From a virus, in the IMG/VR virus record IMGVR_UViG_3300037961_000471, positions 1 to 20,327 of that record: a stretch of DNA of 20,327 bases; one strand, written 5' to 3'. This document shows, one piece after another, positions 5,242 to 13,839 of the stretch (position 1 is the stretch's first letter; each line of letters opens with the position of its first letter). The translations under genes were made by a program, and so were the position numbers. The notes beneath the pieces were generated by a model. That model worked only from the letters and a program-made list of their open reading frames with translations. It was not told the origin of the DNA and searched no databases.

Positions 5242-8115
5242 TTAAACTGCTGCTATTGTTATTTTTGCTCCGTAAATTTCATCTGTTGAAGCACCTTGCT
5301 CAAATTCTAATATAACATAATCACCCTCAACACTTTCCCAAGCTGTGCTTAATGTAAGTGTTGTATTACTTGTACCTGTACCTCTCACAGTTGTACTATC
5401 GTTTATTGTCCTAGAAGTCAATACTCTTATATTTCTATTAGCACTTGAATAAATATCGACATCTGTAACCTCATAATTTAATGGTATATAAGATGTAGCA
5501 TAAAGTTTACTTCTATTGTAATAAGTTGTAGGCTGTACTGATCCTACATTATCTCTTGTGTAAGCATTAAAGTCTGATCTACTTGTAATATGAAACTCGT
5601 TTGCTGCTAAATATATTGCTGTAGTAGTGACACCTTTATATAAATTAGGTGTTGTTGTGCCTCCTCCTGTTATAACATTTGTAAAATCATATAATAAAGG
5701 ACTTAATATTGAGCCTATAGGATAGCTTATTTTTAAGGTAAATGATGCTAAGTCTATTTGTGTGTCGCTTGTAGTTGCATCTGCTGATGCTGTTAAAATT
5801 AACGGATTTGAGCCATCAGGGTAAGTCAATAATAAATTTTGACCACTATATATTTTACCTTTACTAGCTGCGTCTAATGTAACTTTTGTGTCTGTAGTTC
5901 CGTTAGCTATAGCAGCAGCTATTTTACCATAACTATTATTATTAATAGTTTGGTTATTTATTAAATTTTGCTGATTAACTTTGCCAGCTAAAGTACCTGT
6001 TTGTGGTTGCGGTGCTGGGCCGTCTGGTGTTGTTCCTCCTATAATATTTGTAGTTATAGAATTTACTGCAAACCATTCACCACTTAGTATTTCAGATTGC
6101 GCTTTAAATGTACCACCTAAAAAGCTATAATATTTATATGTACTATTGTCATTAATAGAATATCTAATAAGTTTTAATGGAGAAATATTAGCGCTCTGAA
6201 TGTCAGCTTGTAATATTTCCAATGGCTCTACTTGAAAGTGTAAAAATTCATTCACTAATAATTGAGATGCGTTTATATAATTACCACTATTGCCTCTACG
6301 GAAGCCAGGTACTACTTCATAAATTGAGCCTGAATTGTACTGAAAAGAATATAAACTATTAACTGAACTTTGACCTAAATTAACATTACCTAAGTCAAAT
6401 TGCTCTATAGCTGTATTATTTGTTTGTGATGCAGTATATATAATACCATTAGTAACATCATTATCTTCATTATTATCTGTAGGAATCAGTGTAATATTTT
6501 CGCAAGTAATACCTGTAGCTCCTGGCGTAGGGTCATTTAAATTACCAAATACTACATCACCTGTAGGAGGTACATAAATTTGGTAATAATCATTATCACA
6601 AGTTAGTTGAATATAAACATCTCCTGATATTGGAGGTTGTTCAACAATAGCATTAAAAATTATATCTGTGTAAAATTGCTGATTGTTAGTGACAGTAATA
6701 TTAGTAGTACATGGGCCTCCACTTTGTCCGTATATATTACTAACAAGTCCGACAGCCATATTAGAAGTGTCATTTACAGGCAAACTTGTATCTGCTGCAT
6801 AACCTCTTTCAATGCTTATAGATGTAGATGTGTTTTGCCAAGTTAAAATATTACTACCCTCTGTTTGTTTTAACCAATGATTATTAGTACCATCAGTTAT
6901 GTATATTGTTAGAGTACCTGTTGTTAAAAAACTTGCTTTGTTGACGCTATAATTAGATGCTATTGTACCAGGCGCCACATTAAAACTAAAATCAGATACA
7001 GCTACTCTTTCATAATATTTTGCAAAAAAACTTAACTGAAATTCACCTGTCAATCCTGATTGTATTGATCCAGCTAAAAAAGAATTATTTAAAAATTGAC
7101 CTGATCCAATCTCAAAATTAGAAAAACCTCCTTTATGGTTTACTATGACACTTTCAAAACTAGGCTCGTAAGTAATAGTAGAGCCAGCTAATATTACATT
7201 ATTATCTTGTTCAATAGTTAGCCTTGTATTTAAATCAAAAGGATTAGATGGATTGCTAACAGAATCTGAATTATATTCGTAAACACTTATTACGCCTGTT
7301 GTATTGTCAGCAAAATTGTTTGGCTGTATAAAATTATAACGTCCCTCAGCTAAAAAACCAATAGTATTAAATGATTTTAATACTCCGTCAAAAACGTCAG
7401 ATGGCTTGTATTTATAAGCATTAATATCCTCTTCAATATTGTTATCTTCATCATAAGTTGTAGGTTTACTAACAAATCCTTTAGATGCAAAATATAACAC
7501 AGCTGGATCATCTGATTCATAATCATGTGGTGATGACCACCAATCTAAGCTTGTTCTTAACCAATTATAATTTTGTGGTATTGGAGCCTCATTACTTCCT
7601 GTTGCAATATTTAGATTCATGTCATCTGCAATGGTAAATAATATATCTCTTATTTTATGAGGTGCGTTTTTTTCTTGCTCATTAGCAAAATATTTGTCTT
7701 TTTCTTTGCTCCAAAATCCGTAACTATCTGTAGCGGTTAGCTGAAATACATACGGAAAAGGTAAATTTTGTATTTTATCAAATGCTGGTTGTACAAATCC
7801 ATACCACCATAAATTACTATCACTTACAGAGCCTCTGTAAATTCTTATAAAATATTCTCGATAGCCTGATGCTATTGTATCATATATAAAAGACTCATCT
7901 GTACCATCTTTGACAAATAAATTTAGCTTACATTCTGAGCCTAAAAAAACTCTGTTTCTAGTACCACCTTGTCCATTCCAAGTTATCTCAAAACCCTCAC
8001 CTGATAAATCTATTTCAGTGCTGCTACCACTAAAGCCATTTTTCCAAATCTCTACATTCCAAGTACTTCCTTTTTCTCCGTAAAATGTGCTATGTCTATA
8101 TTTTCCGTAAGCCAT
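5242..8115 (-). CDS. Large tail-tip/baseplate protein, probable receptor-binding (957 aa)
   Basis: Follows the tape measure gene, where distal tail, hub and receptor-binding proteins are expected. The N-terminal part (about 1-140) has the pattern common in Bacteroidota phage tail proteins: FYGEKGSTWNVEIWKNGF, FEITWNGQGG, a GSECKLNLFVKDG strand, and WWYGFVQPAF leading to LTATDSYGFW. The middle is long, Asn/Thr/Ser-rich and beta-predicted. Around residues 740-815, a segment with YSGQNLLLTYPDG and ISYPIGSIL looks like a repeat beta-domain seen in tail fibres. The last about 110 residues form another beta domain suited to host binding. One polypeptide may therefore combine distal-tail, hub and fibre functions. 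Adhesin role is inferred from place and composition. Coupled to the tape measure by a one-base overlap region at 8115. Confidence 0.82.
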   Translation of the reverse strand: MAYGKYRHSTFYGEKGSTWNVEIWKNGFSGSSTEIDLSGEGFEITWNGQGGTRNRVFLGSECKLNLFVKDGTDESFIYDTIASGYREYFIRIYRGSVSDSNLWWYGFVQPAFDKIQNLPFPYVFQLTATDSYGFWSKEKDKYFANEQEKNAPHKIRDILFTIADDMNLNIATGSNEAPIPQNYNWLRTSLDWWSSPHDYESDDPAVLYFASKGFVSKPTTYDEDNNIEEDINAYKYKPSDVFDGVLKSFNTIGFLAEGRYNFIQPNNFADNTTGVISVYEYNSDSVSNPSNPFDLNTRLTIEQDNNVILAGSTITYEPSFESVIVNHKGGFSNFEIGSGQFLNNSFLAGSIQSGLTGEFQLSFFAKYYERVAVSDFSFNVAPGTIASNYSVNKASFLTTGTLTIYITDGTNNHWLKQTEGSNILTWQNTSTSISIERGYAADTSLPVNDTSNMAVGLVSNIYGQSGGPCTTNITVTNNQQFYTDIIFNAIVEQPPISGDVYIQLTCDNDYYQIYVPPTGDVVFGNLNDPTPGATGITCENITLIPTDNNEDNDVTNGIIYTASQTNNTAIEQFDLGNVNLGQSSVNSLYSFQYNSGSIYEVVPGFRRGNSGNYINASQLLVNEFLHFQVEPLEILQADIQSANISPLKLIRYSINDNSTYKYYSFLGGTFKAQSEILSGEWFAVNSITTNIIGGTTPDGPAPQPQTGTLAGKVNQQNLINNQTINNNSYGKIAAAIANGTTDTKVTLDAASKGKIYSGQNLLLTYPDGSNPLILTASADATTSDTQIDLASFTLKISYPIGSILSPLLYDFTNVITGGGTTTPNLYKGVTTTAIYLAANEFHITSRSDFNAYTRDNVGSVQPTTYYNRSKLYATSYIPLNYEVTDVDIYSSANRNIRVLTSRTINDSTTVRGTGTSNTTLTLSTAWESVEGDYVILEFEQGASTDEIYGAKITIAAV

Positions 8116-9779
8116 TATCTGCGTGCTTTTCGTCTATTAGCTCTGTCAAATACTATTAATAAATCATCACCTGAGATTCTCACATCAGGTATTGATGAGC
8201 CTCCTAAATTATGATTTGCTACAATACTACCTGATGAACTAGGTACAAATAACTCAGGGCCTCTTTCACCTACAATGTAAGGTGTGTTACCGCTTACAAA
8301 CCCTCCTTTTGCTCTACCCTCAATACCTAATTGCATATTAAAAGCCTCTGCAAAGCTGAAACCTAATCTACCTACTCCTCCGCCACCACTAATAACACTC
8401 ATAAAAGCAGCCATTACAGCCATTTTTAACAGCATTTTACCAAGCATTATTCCAATTTCTTTAATAACATTTCCAAAAGTTCCTTGAAATTGCAAAGCTC
8501 TGTCTGTAATAGTACTAAATACATTTGTTGCAAAAAAACCTAGTTGGCTCATTTCACCTTGTACTTCTGTCAATTCATGTGTAACTTCTTTTAACCCTCC
8601 TACTAAACTATCAGGCCCATCAATAGATGTAACTTGTGATACTTTATCTAATTGTATTGCAAACTCTTTAGCTCTTTCTGCACCCTCAACAAATGGCACA
8701 GTTATATTATCTATTGCATCAGCTTGCTCTTTTGTTAATGCTATGCTTTCTTTTTGTGCTGAATTATATACCACTTGCGCGTGTTCAGCATCAAATAAAG
8801 CTTGCATTATAGCGTATAAACTACCTACTATGGCAGCACCAGCAGCTATAAACGGACCTAAAGATGTCGTTAAAAAAATAGATATAGCACCTGTTATTAA
8901 ACCAAAGCCCTCTAATAATAATGGTATTACAAATCGAGCTAAGTTTAAGAATTCTTTTTTTAGTTTTCTTAAACCACTAAAAAAACTACTTATAGCAATT
9001 AATACAGGCCCTATAGCAGCAACAAATAAACCTGTTTCTACTTTTGCTTTTATTTGTGCATCTGTTAAGAGTTTCATTCCACCAACAATGTCACTTATTG
9101 TTTTTGTTAAATCATTTAACATAGGCATTAAAGCTCTACCTATTTCTTCTGTTAAATCACCAAATGAATTTTTAAGCTGTTGTACGCCTCCTAGTCCAGC
9201 TTCTGATGCTGCTTTAGCTTGACCCTCAAAAGCCTCTGCTACTACATCAACAGCCTCACCAGCAATTAACTGCTCTTTTGTTAAATTTTTAAGAGCTGGT
9301 ATGCTTTCACCAAGTTCTCCTGTAAGTCCGCTAAATGTTTTTGCTAAATTCTTTACTCCAAAAGATAATGTTTGACCTGTACCAGCTGCTAAATCCATAG
9401 ATGCAGCTATTACGTCATTTATTTTATCTGTTGTAAGTCCTAATGATGCTAAATAGGCCTGTTGTGCAATTATTTCCTCATCACCAAATAAAGATAATTC
9501 TTGAAATTTTTGTGCTGCGTCAGTTAATTCATTAAAAGCTGTTTCATTCCCTTTTAATGCTGTTAGTAATTTAGCCTCTGCTTGTGCTTGTTCGTCAAAT
9601 GCTTTTACAGATGCAGCTGCGAATGCGGTAAGTGGAGCTGTAAGGCTTACGCTCATGCTTTTTCCTACAGCTTTAATGTCTTTGTTTAACCTTTTAAAGC
9701 TCTGTGATGCTTTACGCATCTTACTTGTAAAATCGCGAGTATCAGCGCCAAGTTTTACTGTTGCCTTTTTAAGTCCCAT
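8115..9779 (-). CDS. Tail tape measure protein (short, 554 aa)
   Basis: The N-terminal helix (GADTRDFTSKMRKASQSFKR, LNKDIKAVGKSM) is typical of tape measures. Ala/Gly-rich helical domains with FGVKNLAKTFSGLTGELG (about 140-157) follow. Two hydrophobic blocks lie near residues 250-335 and 440-465, thought to insert into the host membrane during DNA injection. The C-terminus (KGGFVSGNTPYIVGERGPELFVP) is the standard tape measure end. At about 0.15 nm of tail per residue the tail would be roughly 80 nm, short for a siphovirus. It lies immediately after the frameshifted chaperone pair and before the tail-tip gene, the canonical order. Translation starts at ATG 9779, one base from the chaperone stop. 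Confidence 0.93.
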   Translation of the reverse strand: MGLKKATVKLGADTRDFTSKMRKASQSFKRLNKDIKAVGKSMSVSLTAPLTAFAAASVKAFDEQAQAEAKLLTALKGNETAFNELTDAAQKFQELSLFGDEEIIAQQAYLASLGLTTDKINDVIAASMDLAAGTGQTLSFGVKNLAKTFSGLTGELGESIPALKNLTKEQLIAGEAVDVVAEAFEGQAKAASEAGLGGVQQLKNSFGDLTEEIGRALMPMLNDLTKTISDIVGGMKLLTDAQIKAKVETGLFVAAIGPVLIAISSFFSGLRKLKKEFLNLARFVIPLLLEGFGLITGAISIFLTTSLGPFIAAGAAIVGSLYAIMQALFDAEHAQVVYNSAQKESIALTKEQADAIDNITVPFVEGAERAKEFAIQLDKVSQVTSIDGPDSLVGGLKEVTHELTEVQGEMSQLGFFATNVFSTITDRALQFQGTFGNVIKEIGIMLGKMLLKMAVMAAFMSVISGGGGVGRLGFSFAEAFNMQLGIEGRAKGGFVSGNTPYIVGERGPELFVPSSSGSIVANHNLGGSSIPDVRISGDDLLIVFDRANRRKARR

Positions 9780-10444
9780 CTATAATTTTATTCTTTTAGC
9801 GTTACTTTCTCTGTATTTTTTTAGTACTGCCTGTATCTCCTCTTGTGTCGCTACTTTTTTCTTTACTTTTCTTTTACTATCCCAATCAAAAGGCATAATT
9901 TCTTGTGGTTTCATTTTGCGCTTGAGATGTGGTGACAAGCATGAATGTACAATCATTCTAGTCTGCTCCCAATGATTTTGCATAATCATCTCCTCTCTTT
10001 GGCTAAAACCTATCATTTTATTACTAAAAGAGCGAGGCGTTAAATCATACAGCTCATCAATGGTCATGCTTAGCATTCCTAATCCTTGTTGTTCTAGCTT
10101 ATCCCAAGTGAAATCCTCAGCATCATCTAACTCCTCACTCTGTACTACTTTCCCTTTTTTTGGGGCTGGTCTATTTTAAAAGCCTCGAATATCTCATTTA
10201 CTTTTGAGAAATCCTCATTATCTAACCAATTCTCAATATCTCTAACTTTGTACTTAAATTCTTCGCCATTTTTCTTAGCTCCGTATTTAAGACCATAGTA
10301 AGCAATAATACCTATATGATCTATTTCAGTACCTAGCTGGTCAATCTCATTTAACTTTAATTTACATTCGTTGCAAATTTCTTTTAAAGCTAAATAACTA
10401 AATCTAATTGGCCTTTTTTGGCCTCCTATTTCAACCTTTTCCAT
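9780..10444 (-). CDS. Tail assembly chaperone, frameshift fusion (gpGT-type)
   Basis: A -1 shift at the A AAA AAG site (10160-10154) joins the 99-aa upstream frame to the next frame, giving a predicted 221-aa product. I checked the codons between the slip site and the first ATG of the downstream frame (10076): no stop occurs, and they encode GKVVQSEELDDAEDFTWDKL and on into MLSMTIDELYDLTPRSF. The extension contains a NHWEQTRMIVHSC helix and a basic C-terminus (KRKVKKKVATQEE). In lambda and many siphophages, G and GT chaperones produced this way load the tape measure and recruit tail tube subunits. The downstream frame alone lacks a well-placed start of its own, supporting expression by frameshift. 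Position directly before the tape measure fits perfectly. Confidence 0.88.
10145..10444 (-). CDS. Tail assembly chaperone, unshifted product (gpG-type)
   Basis: A 99-aa protein with the usual features of short tail chaperones: N-terminal beta part (KVEIGGQKRPIRFSYLAL), then helices with CNECKLKLNEIDQLGTEIDH and a C-terminal helix FSKVNEIFEAFKID before a basic tail QPQKKGK. A Cys pair (C24, C27) is present, possibly incidental. Most ribosomes would stop at TAG 10147-10145, just after the slip site, making this the abundant form that coats the tape measure during tail assembly. It follows the two tail-tube-type genes. Sequence identity to named families is too weak to state, but location and frameshift architecture make the role near certain. 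Confidence 0.85.
   Translation of the reverse strand: MEKVEIGGQKRPIRFSYLALKEICNECKLKLNEIDQLGTEIDHIGIIAYYGLKYGAKKNGEEFKYKVRDIENWLDNEDFSKVNEIFEAFKIDQPQKKGK
10154..10160 (-). promoter_or_regulatory. Programmed -1 ribosomal frameshift site (A AAA AAG)
   Basis: In the frame of the upstream chaperone ORF, the codons CAA AAA AAG contain the heptamer A AAA AAG in the correct register, the same slippery site as E. coli dnaX. It lies 3 codons before the TAG stop, and a -1 slip enters an open frame that runs to 9780. A run of seven A followed by GGG surrounds it. I see no strong downstream hairpin or GGAGG-type stimulator, so shifting could be moderate. Confidence 0.87.
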
Positions 10445-10464
10445 TTAAGTTTAATTTAATTGAT

Positions 10465-12183
10465 CTACAAAACTTTCTTTAGTGATATTGAACTTAGCCA
10501 AATTGTTACTTGCCCACCAGCCACACGAACAAACTCAAGACTTTGCATTTCAGGATATAACAAAACAGAGTGAGTTCCTTGTGTTGATGGAATTTTCATA
10601 TGTATATCAGGACTATTTTGCCAACCTTTATCAATTTGAATAGATCCTTGTGGGCTTGGAGAACTTGAAATTGTATAAGTCAAAAGATAATAATCACCAA
10701 CATTCATTATATTTGGAGTGGCAAGTTGTGTAGTAGCACCTGTTGTAATAATTTTACCATAACCATTTTCAACAACACTAGAACCACCCGAAACAGACCA
10801 ATAACTAGGATTGTCAAATCCTGTATCAGTAATTAACTCAGGACCAAGTCCATTTGGATAAATATTACCTGTACCAGTAAATGTAGCCGAACAAACACAA
10901 TTATCCTCTACTCCCGCGTCAAAACTTAAACTAGATACAAGTGCGTAACCTTGCCAATGTGTAATATTGATAGGGTCTTGATAATCAGAAACACTATTAC
11001 TTTGTTCTAATTGCCAAGAAGAAACAAAAACTTTGTCTGAGCTTTGTTCCTCAGCTAACCCAGGGTATATTCTAAATTGTACACTTGAAATTTGATCCTC
11101 TCCTTTTGCATCATATTTTCCTGGCCACTCTACTACTACTCGACACCAAGTTTCATCTAAGTCCTCTATTTTGTAATAACCTGAACCTATATTAGCGTGA
11201 GTATAAGCTGAAACTGATTCACTTCCATTACCACCAACAATTCTTATTGTTGCATCATTTAAAGATGCAAATGGTATGTTGATTGTTGCTTTTGTTGTTG
11301 ATGTTGCATTATCACCTCTAAGATAAAAACTCCAAGTTAATTTTTTACCTTGCAATCTAGTAGGAGAAATACTATATTGTAATCTATTTTGACTTGCTGT
11401 TGTTGATTGAATACTAGATGCAGTTGTGCCTCCAAATGGATCAGCCTGTAAATTAACTTGTGTTGTGTTTGAGTCTATAAAAAAACCATCAACACCACCT
11501 TGTGTAAGGTTAGTGCGTATAATGTTTCTAATTCTATCAGAGAAAGTTAAATCTACCTCAGTTCCATTTTTTAGTTTATCAAAAAAATCTGTACCATTTA
11601 AAGGTACATCAGGATTAATTGATTGTAATAATTCAGTAGATATTTCAAAAGATTTTAAGCCTGGTTCGACTTCTGACCAGCCGCCTGAATCTTTGTTAGT
11701 TATATCTCTTAAATCTCTATTAACACTAAAAGATGCTGATGTGCTAAAAGCTACAGGGTCAAATATTGCTGATGAGCCAGGAGTAAGTATCTCTATAATA
11801 ATAGCATCTTCATTAATAGTTGCTGTTCCATTAATGATTTCTAATATAGGAACTATTCCGTTAACACCATTTGTGTAATCTCTATATCTGTAATCTCCAT
11901 CTAAAACACTTGCAGCAGTTTGTGAATAACCATTATCAGTAACTAACATAGTAGATATTACTGCTAGTACAGAAGCACCATCATTTGCAGACGCATTAGT
12001 TTCTTCATCATCATAAACATATCCTGAATTATCAGTAATATTATTTAATTTAAGAGTACCTGTAGTACTACCATCAGGTATTTCTAATGGATCAACCTCC
12101 TTTACATAAATTCTAGTAACTTGAGCTTCAGCACTTGCCGTCTTAGCGTAAACCAATAAATCCGAAGCGTTTGTAATTGCCAT
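10465..12183 (-). CDS. Large tail tube paralogue with carbohydrate-binding-like inserts (572 aa)
   Basis: Parts of this protein align with the neighbouring 135-aa tail tube protein. Residues 147-183 (STSASFSVNRDLRD, GLKSFEIS) and 200-214 match its first half. Residues 412-441 (GYALVSSLSFDAGVEDN, FTGTGNI) match its last strands. Between the halves, about 218-408, lies an insert with the phage lectin/CBM-like pattern: DPFGGTTASSIQS, LTWSFYLRGD, ETWCRVVVEW, and SSWQLEQSNSVSDYQ. Residues about 447-572 form a second such domain, starting GPELITDTGFDNPSYWSVSG. The first 140 residues are an extra unrecognised domain. It probably forms or decorates the tail tube and exposes sugar-binding surfaces. 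Paralogy is read directly from the sequence; binding is inferred. Confidence 0.82.
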   Translation of the reverse strand: MAITNASDLLVYAKTASAEAQVTRIYVKEVDPLEIPDGSTTGTLKLNNITDNSGYVYDDEETNASANDGASVLAVISTMLVTDNGYSQTAASVLDGDYRYRDYTNGVNGIVPILEIINGTATINEDAIIIEILTPGSSAIFDPVAFSTSASFSVNRDLRDITNKDSGGWSEVEPGLKSFEISTELLQSINPDVPLNGTDFFDKLKNGTEVDLTFSDRIRNIIRTNLTQGGVDGFFIDSNTTQVNLQADPFGGTTASSIQSTTASQNRLQYSISPTRLQGKKLTWSFYLRGDNATSTTKATINIPFASLNDATIRIVGGNGSESVSAYTHANIGSGYYKIEDLDETWCRVVVEWPGKYDAKGEDQISSVQFRIYPGLAEEQSSDKVFVSSWQLEQSNSVSDYQDPINITHWQGYALVSSLSFDAGVEDNCVCSATFTGTGNIYPNGLGPELITDTGFDNPSYWSVSGGSSVVENGYGKIITTGATTQLATPNIMNVGDYYLLTYTISSSPSPQGSIQIDKGWQNSPDIHMKIPSTQGTHSVLLYPEMQSLEFVRVAGGQVTIWLSSISLKKVL

Positions 12184-12207
12184 AATTATAGGATTTAAAA
12201 GTTAATA

Positions 12208-12615
12208 TTAAGATTGTGTAAGTGTACCTGTACCTGTTAAAGTAATTGAATAAGTTGCGTTTTCTTCTACTCCAGCATCTAATGAGAATGATGTAATAAT
12301 TGCATCTCCTGTATATAACATACCTGTTAATCCAAATGTACACTGAACAGCTGTACCAGCTAACATAGTAGTAAATAATTCCTCAGAATCTGCTTTGCCA
12401 GCTACTCCAGCTATTTCAACAAACCCCTCGCCTGATAATTCCCATGATTTTAGACCAGCTAAATTAGCTTGAAAGCCTCCTGATGATTTTGTAGTTGAAT
12501 CTCTTAAATCCAAACTTACTGATAATGATGCTGATGTGCAATGAGCTATTTCTTGTAAAGAGCCTCCTGATGTTACACTAAGCACTACATTTGTTGCATT
12601 TTCTATTCCTGCCAT
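12208..12615 (-). CDS. Major tail (tube) protein, TP901-1 family
   Basis: A 135-aa protein with the TP901-1-type major tail protein pattern: SASLSVSLDLRDSTTKSSGG (28-47), GLKSWELSGEG (54-64), an ELFTTMLAGTAV helix-strand, and the closing strand pair ITSFSLDAGVEENATYSITL with LTGTGTL. Hexameric rings of it would stack into the tube. It is short but complete. The neighbouring 572-aa gene is a clear paralogue. It lies between the DUF3168 tail completion gene and the chaperone pair, as expected. Spacing to both neighbours is about 25 nt, unlike the overlapping genes elsewhere, so it may have its own strong ribosome-binding region; the leader is A/T-rich with no GGAGG. Confidence 0.88.
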   Translation of the reverse strand: MAGIENATNVVLSVTSGGSLQEIAHCTSASLSVSLDLRDSTTKSSGGFQANLAGLKSWELSGEGFVEIAGVAGKADSEELFTTMLAGTAVQCTFGLTGMLYTGDAIITSFSLDAGVEENATYSITLTGTGTLTQS

Positions 12616-12641
12616 TTTACTTGTTTTTTGTGTTTACTAAT

Positions 12642-13058
12642 TTAATCAATTATTCTTAATCTATATGTACTTTCAACGTAATAATATTTATTATCTCCGT
12701 CAAAATCAGTTGTCTGCGAATCTAATATACAGCTTTGTATTTTTATTGTATTATAAGTACCCTCAGCTATTTTGTCAAATAACTCTTGTACCCTTACAGC
12801 TAAACTTATTGCGTCTGCATATTTATTCATAAAAGATTCTATTTGCAGTGTAACTATTGTTAAGCCTGGTTTATCTGATGTTTTTGTATATTCATTATCA
12901 ACAGATAATACATCATAATAAATACCAGCTCTAGGCGCTTGTGTATATATCGCACTAGGCTGTATATTAGCTGCTGTACCTATTAGTGTTGTAATTGTAG
13001 AATCACCTGATAATATATTAAATACTGCTTTTCCTATCTTTAATCCTATTGCTGCCAT
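12642..13058 (-). CDS. Tail completion/terminator protein (DUF3168 family)
   Basis: A 138-aa protein with the DUF3168 pattern: an N-terminal helix (IGLKIGKAVFNILSGD), STITTLIGTAANIQPSAIYTQ, a central YDVLSVDNEYTKTSDKPGLTIVTLQIE strand pair, a helix DAISLAVRVQELFDKI, then ILDSQTTDFDGDNKYYYVESTYRLRI as closing strands. Members such as SPP1 gp17 sit at the head-proximal end of the tail and join it to the head. Its ATG overlaps the preceding stop as TAATG. Order between the gp10-like gene and the tube gene is standard. Confidence 0.87.
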   Translation of the reverse strand: MAAIGLKIGKAVFNILSGDSTITTLIGTAANIQPSAIYTQAPRAGIYYDVLSVDNEYTKTSDKPGLTIVTLQIESFMNKYADAISLAVRVQELFDKIAEGTYNTIKIQSCILDSQTTDFDGDNKYYYVESTYRLRIID

Positions 13059-13513
13059 TACTTTAAAAATTTCATTGCTGCCTTTAATACGTGTTCCTCA
13101 AGTATGTTTTCTACTTTAGATGATTCAGATTCAAAAGCTTTTTGAACATATCTTCTACCTTTAAAATTTAGATCATATCCTGTATCTTTACCAAATTCAA
13201 CAAAATGACCAATAAAACCTTTATCTTTAAATTTTCTTTTTACTCTCGGGCCTACATATAAAGAGGCAAATCTTTTACTTTTACCTGTTATTTTACCAAT
13301 AGATTTCTTTAAACCTCCTGATTCTTTATAGTATCTAGCACTTTTATAGTCCCTACCACTATTAGCACCTAAATTAGTTCTCATAGCCTTTACTAATGGT
13401 GTTGCTGCTTTACGCATACCACTTAACAAAACCTTTCTAGTAACGCTTCTACTAGCTCTAAACAAAGCTCTGTTTATTCTCTCTGCTCCCTCTATTGTAG
13501 CTATTGGTTTCAA
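13058..13513 (-). CDS. HK97 gp10-like head-tail joining protein
   Basis: A 151-aa basic protein with the HK97 gp10 family pattern: an N-terminal helix (GAERINRALFRASRSVTRKV), KAATPLVKAMRTNLG, a GLKKSIGKI strand, LYVGPRV, GFIGHFVEFG (the conserved HxxEFG-type motif) and a C-terminal helix ESESSKVENILEEHVLKAA. It takes part in head-tail connection or tail completion. The start is TTG 13513, which overlaps the upstream stop as TTGA; the next in-frame ATG is 32 codons later and would remove conserved helix sequence. A TTG start at an overlap implies dependence on translational coupling. Confidence 0.88.
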   Translation of the reverse strand: MKPIATIEGAERINRALFRASRSVTRKVLLSGMRKAATPLVKAMRTNLGANSGRDYKSARYYKESGGLKKSIGKITGKSKRFASLYVGPRVKRKFKDKGFIGHFVEFGKDTGYDLNFKGRRYVQKAFESESSKVENILEEHVLKAAMKFLK

Positions 13514-13839
13514 GCTTTAGTCTGTGCTATTATTTCTATATACGCCTTATTTCCCTGTCCTTTGTAACTAACACCTTGTATATCAAATATGTCGTTATTA
13601 TAAGTGATAGTATCTTTTGCATCTATATTCCTTACATCTCGATTGTATCTTATAATAAATACAGCCTGTCTAACACTTTGCAATATACCGCCACTAAGTT
13701 TTTCTTTAGCTTGCACCCATTTAATAGATGCGTATTTATCTACATTTGTAATAGACTCAGTGAAACCTCCGTAATCAGTTTCTTGAGTAAATGTTTTTAA
13801 ATTTAATTGTATTTTATATCTAAATAAACCAGCGTCCAT
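13510..13839 (-). CDS. Head-tail adaptor / head closure protein (SPP1 gp16-like)
   Basis: A 109-aa protein beginning MDAGLFRYKIQLNLKTF, then YGGFTESI, YASIKWVQAKEK, a loop SGGILQSVRQAVFIIRYN, DTITYNNDIFDIQGV and a last strand AYIEIIAQ. This is the beta-barrel pattern of SPP1 gp16/HK97-type head closure proteins that plug the portal after packaging. I start at ATG 13839, which overlaps the preceding stop as TAATG; a GTG three codons upstream (13848) is an alternative. Followed by the gp10-like gene through a TTGA overlap. Confidence 0.85.
   Translation of the reverse strand: MDAGLFRYKIQLNLKTFTQETDYGGFTESITNVDKYASIKWVQAKEKLSGGILQSVRQAVFIIRYNRDVRNIDAKDTITYNNDIFDIQGVSYKGQGNKAYIEIIAQTKA

Noticed and set aside
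8743-9222. 159-codon plus-strand frame opposite the tape measure gene
   Set aside because: Lies wholly antisense to a clear tape measure; length is explained by the low stop frequency opposite Ala/Leu-rich coding sequence.
10076-10076. Independent ATG start for the second tail chaperone frame
   Set aside because: The slippery heptamer in correct register and the open -1 frame upstream explain its expression better; the ATG is internal to the fusion.
11426-11878. 150-codon plus-strand frame opposite the large tail tube paralogue
   Set aside because: Antisense shadow with no recognisable domain and no start context.
12143-12343. 66-codon minus-strand frame rich in Tyr, Arg and Ile across the junction of the two tail tube genes
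   Set aside because: Overlaps two well-supported genes in another frame and has composition of out-of-frame A/T-rich DNA.
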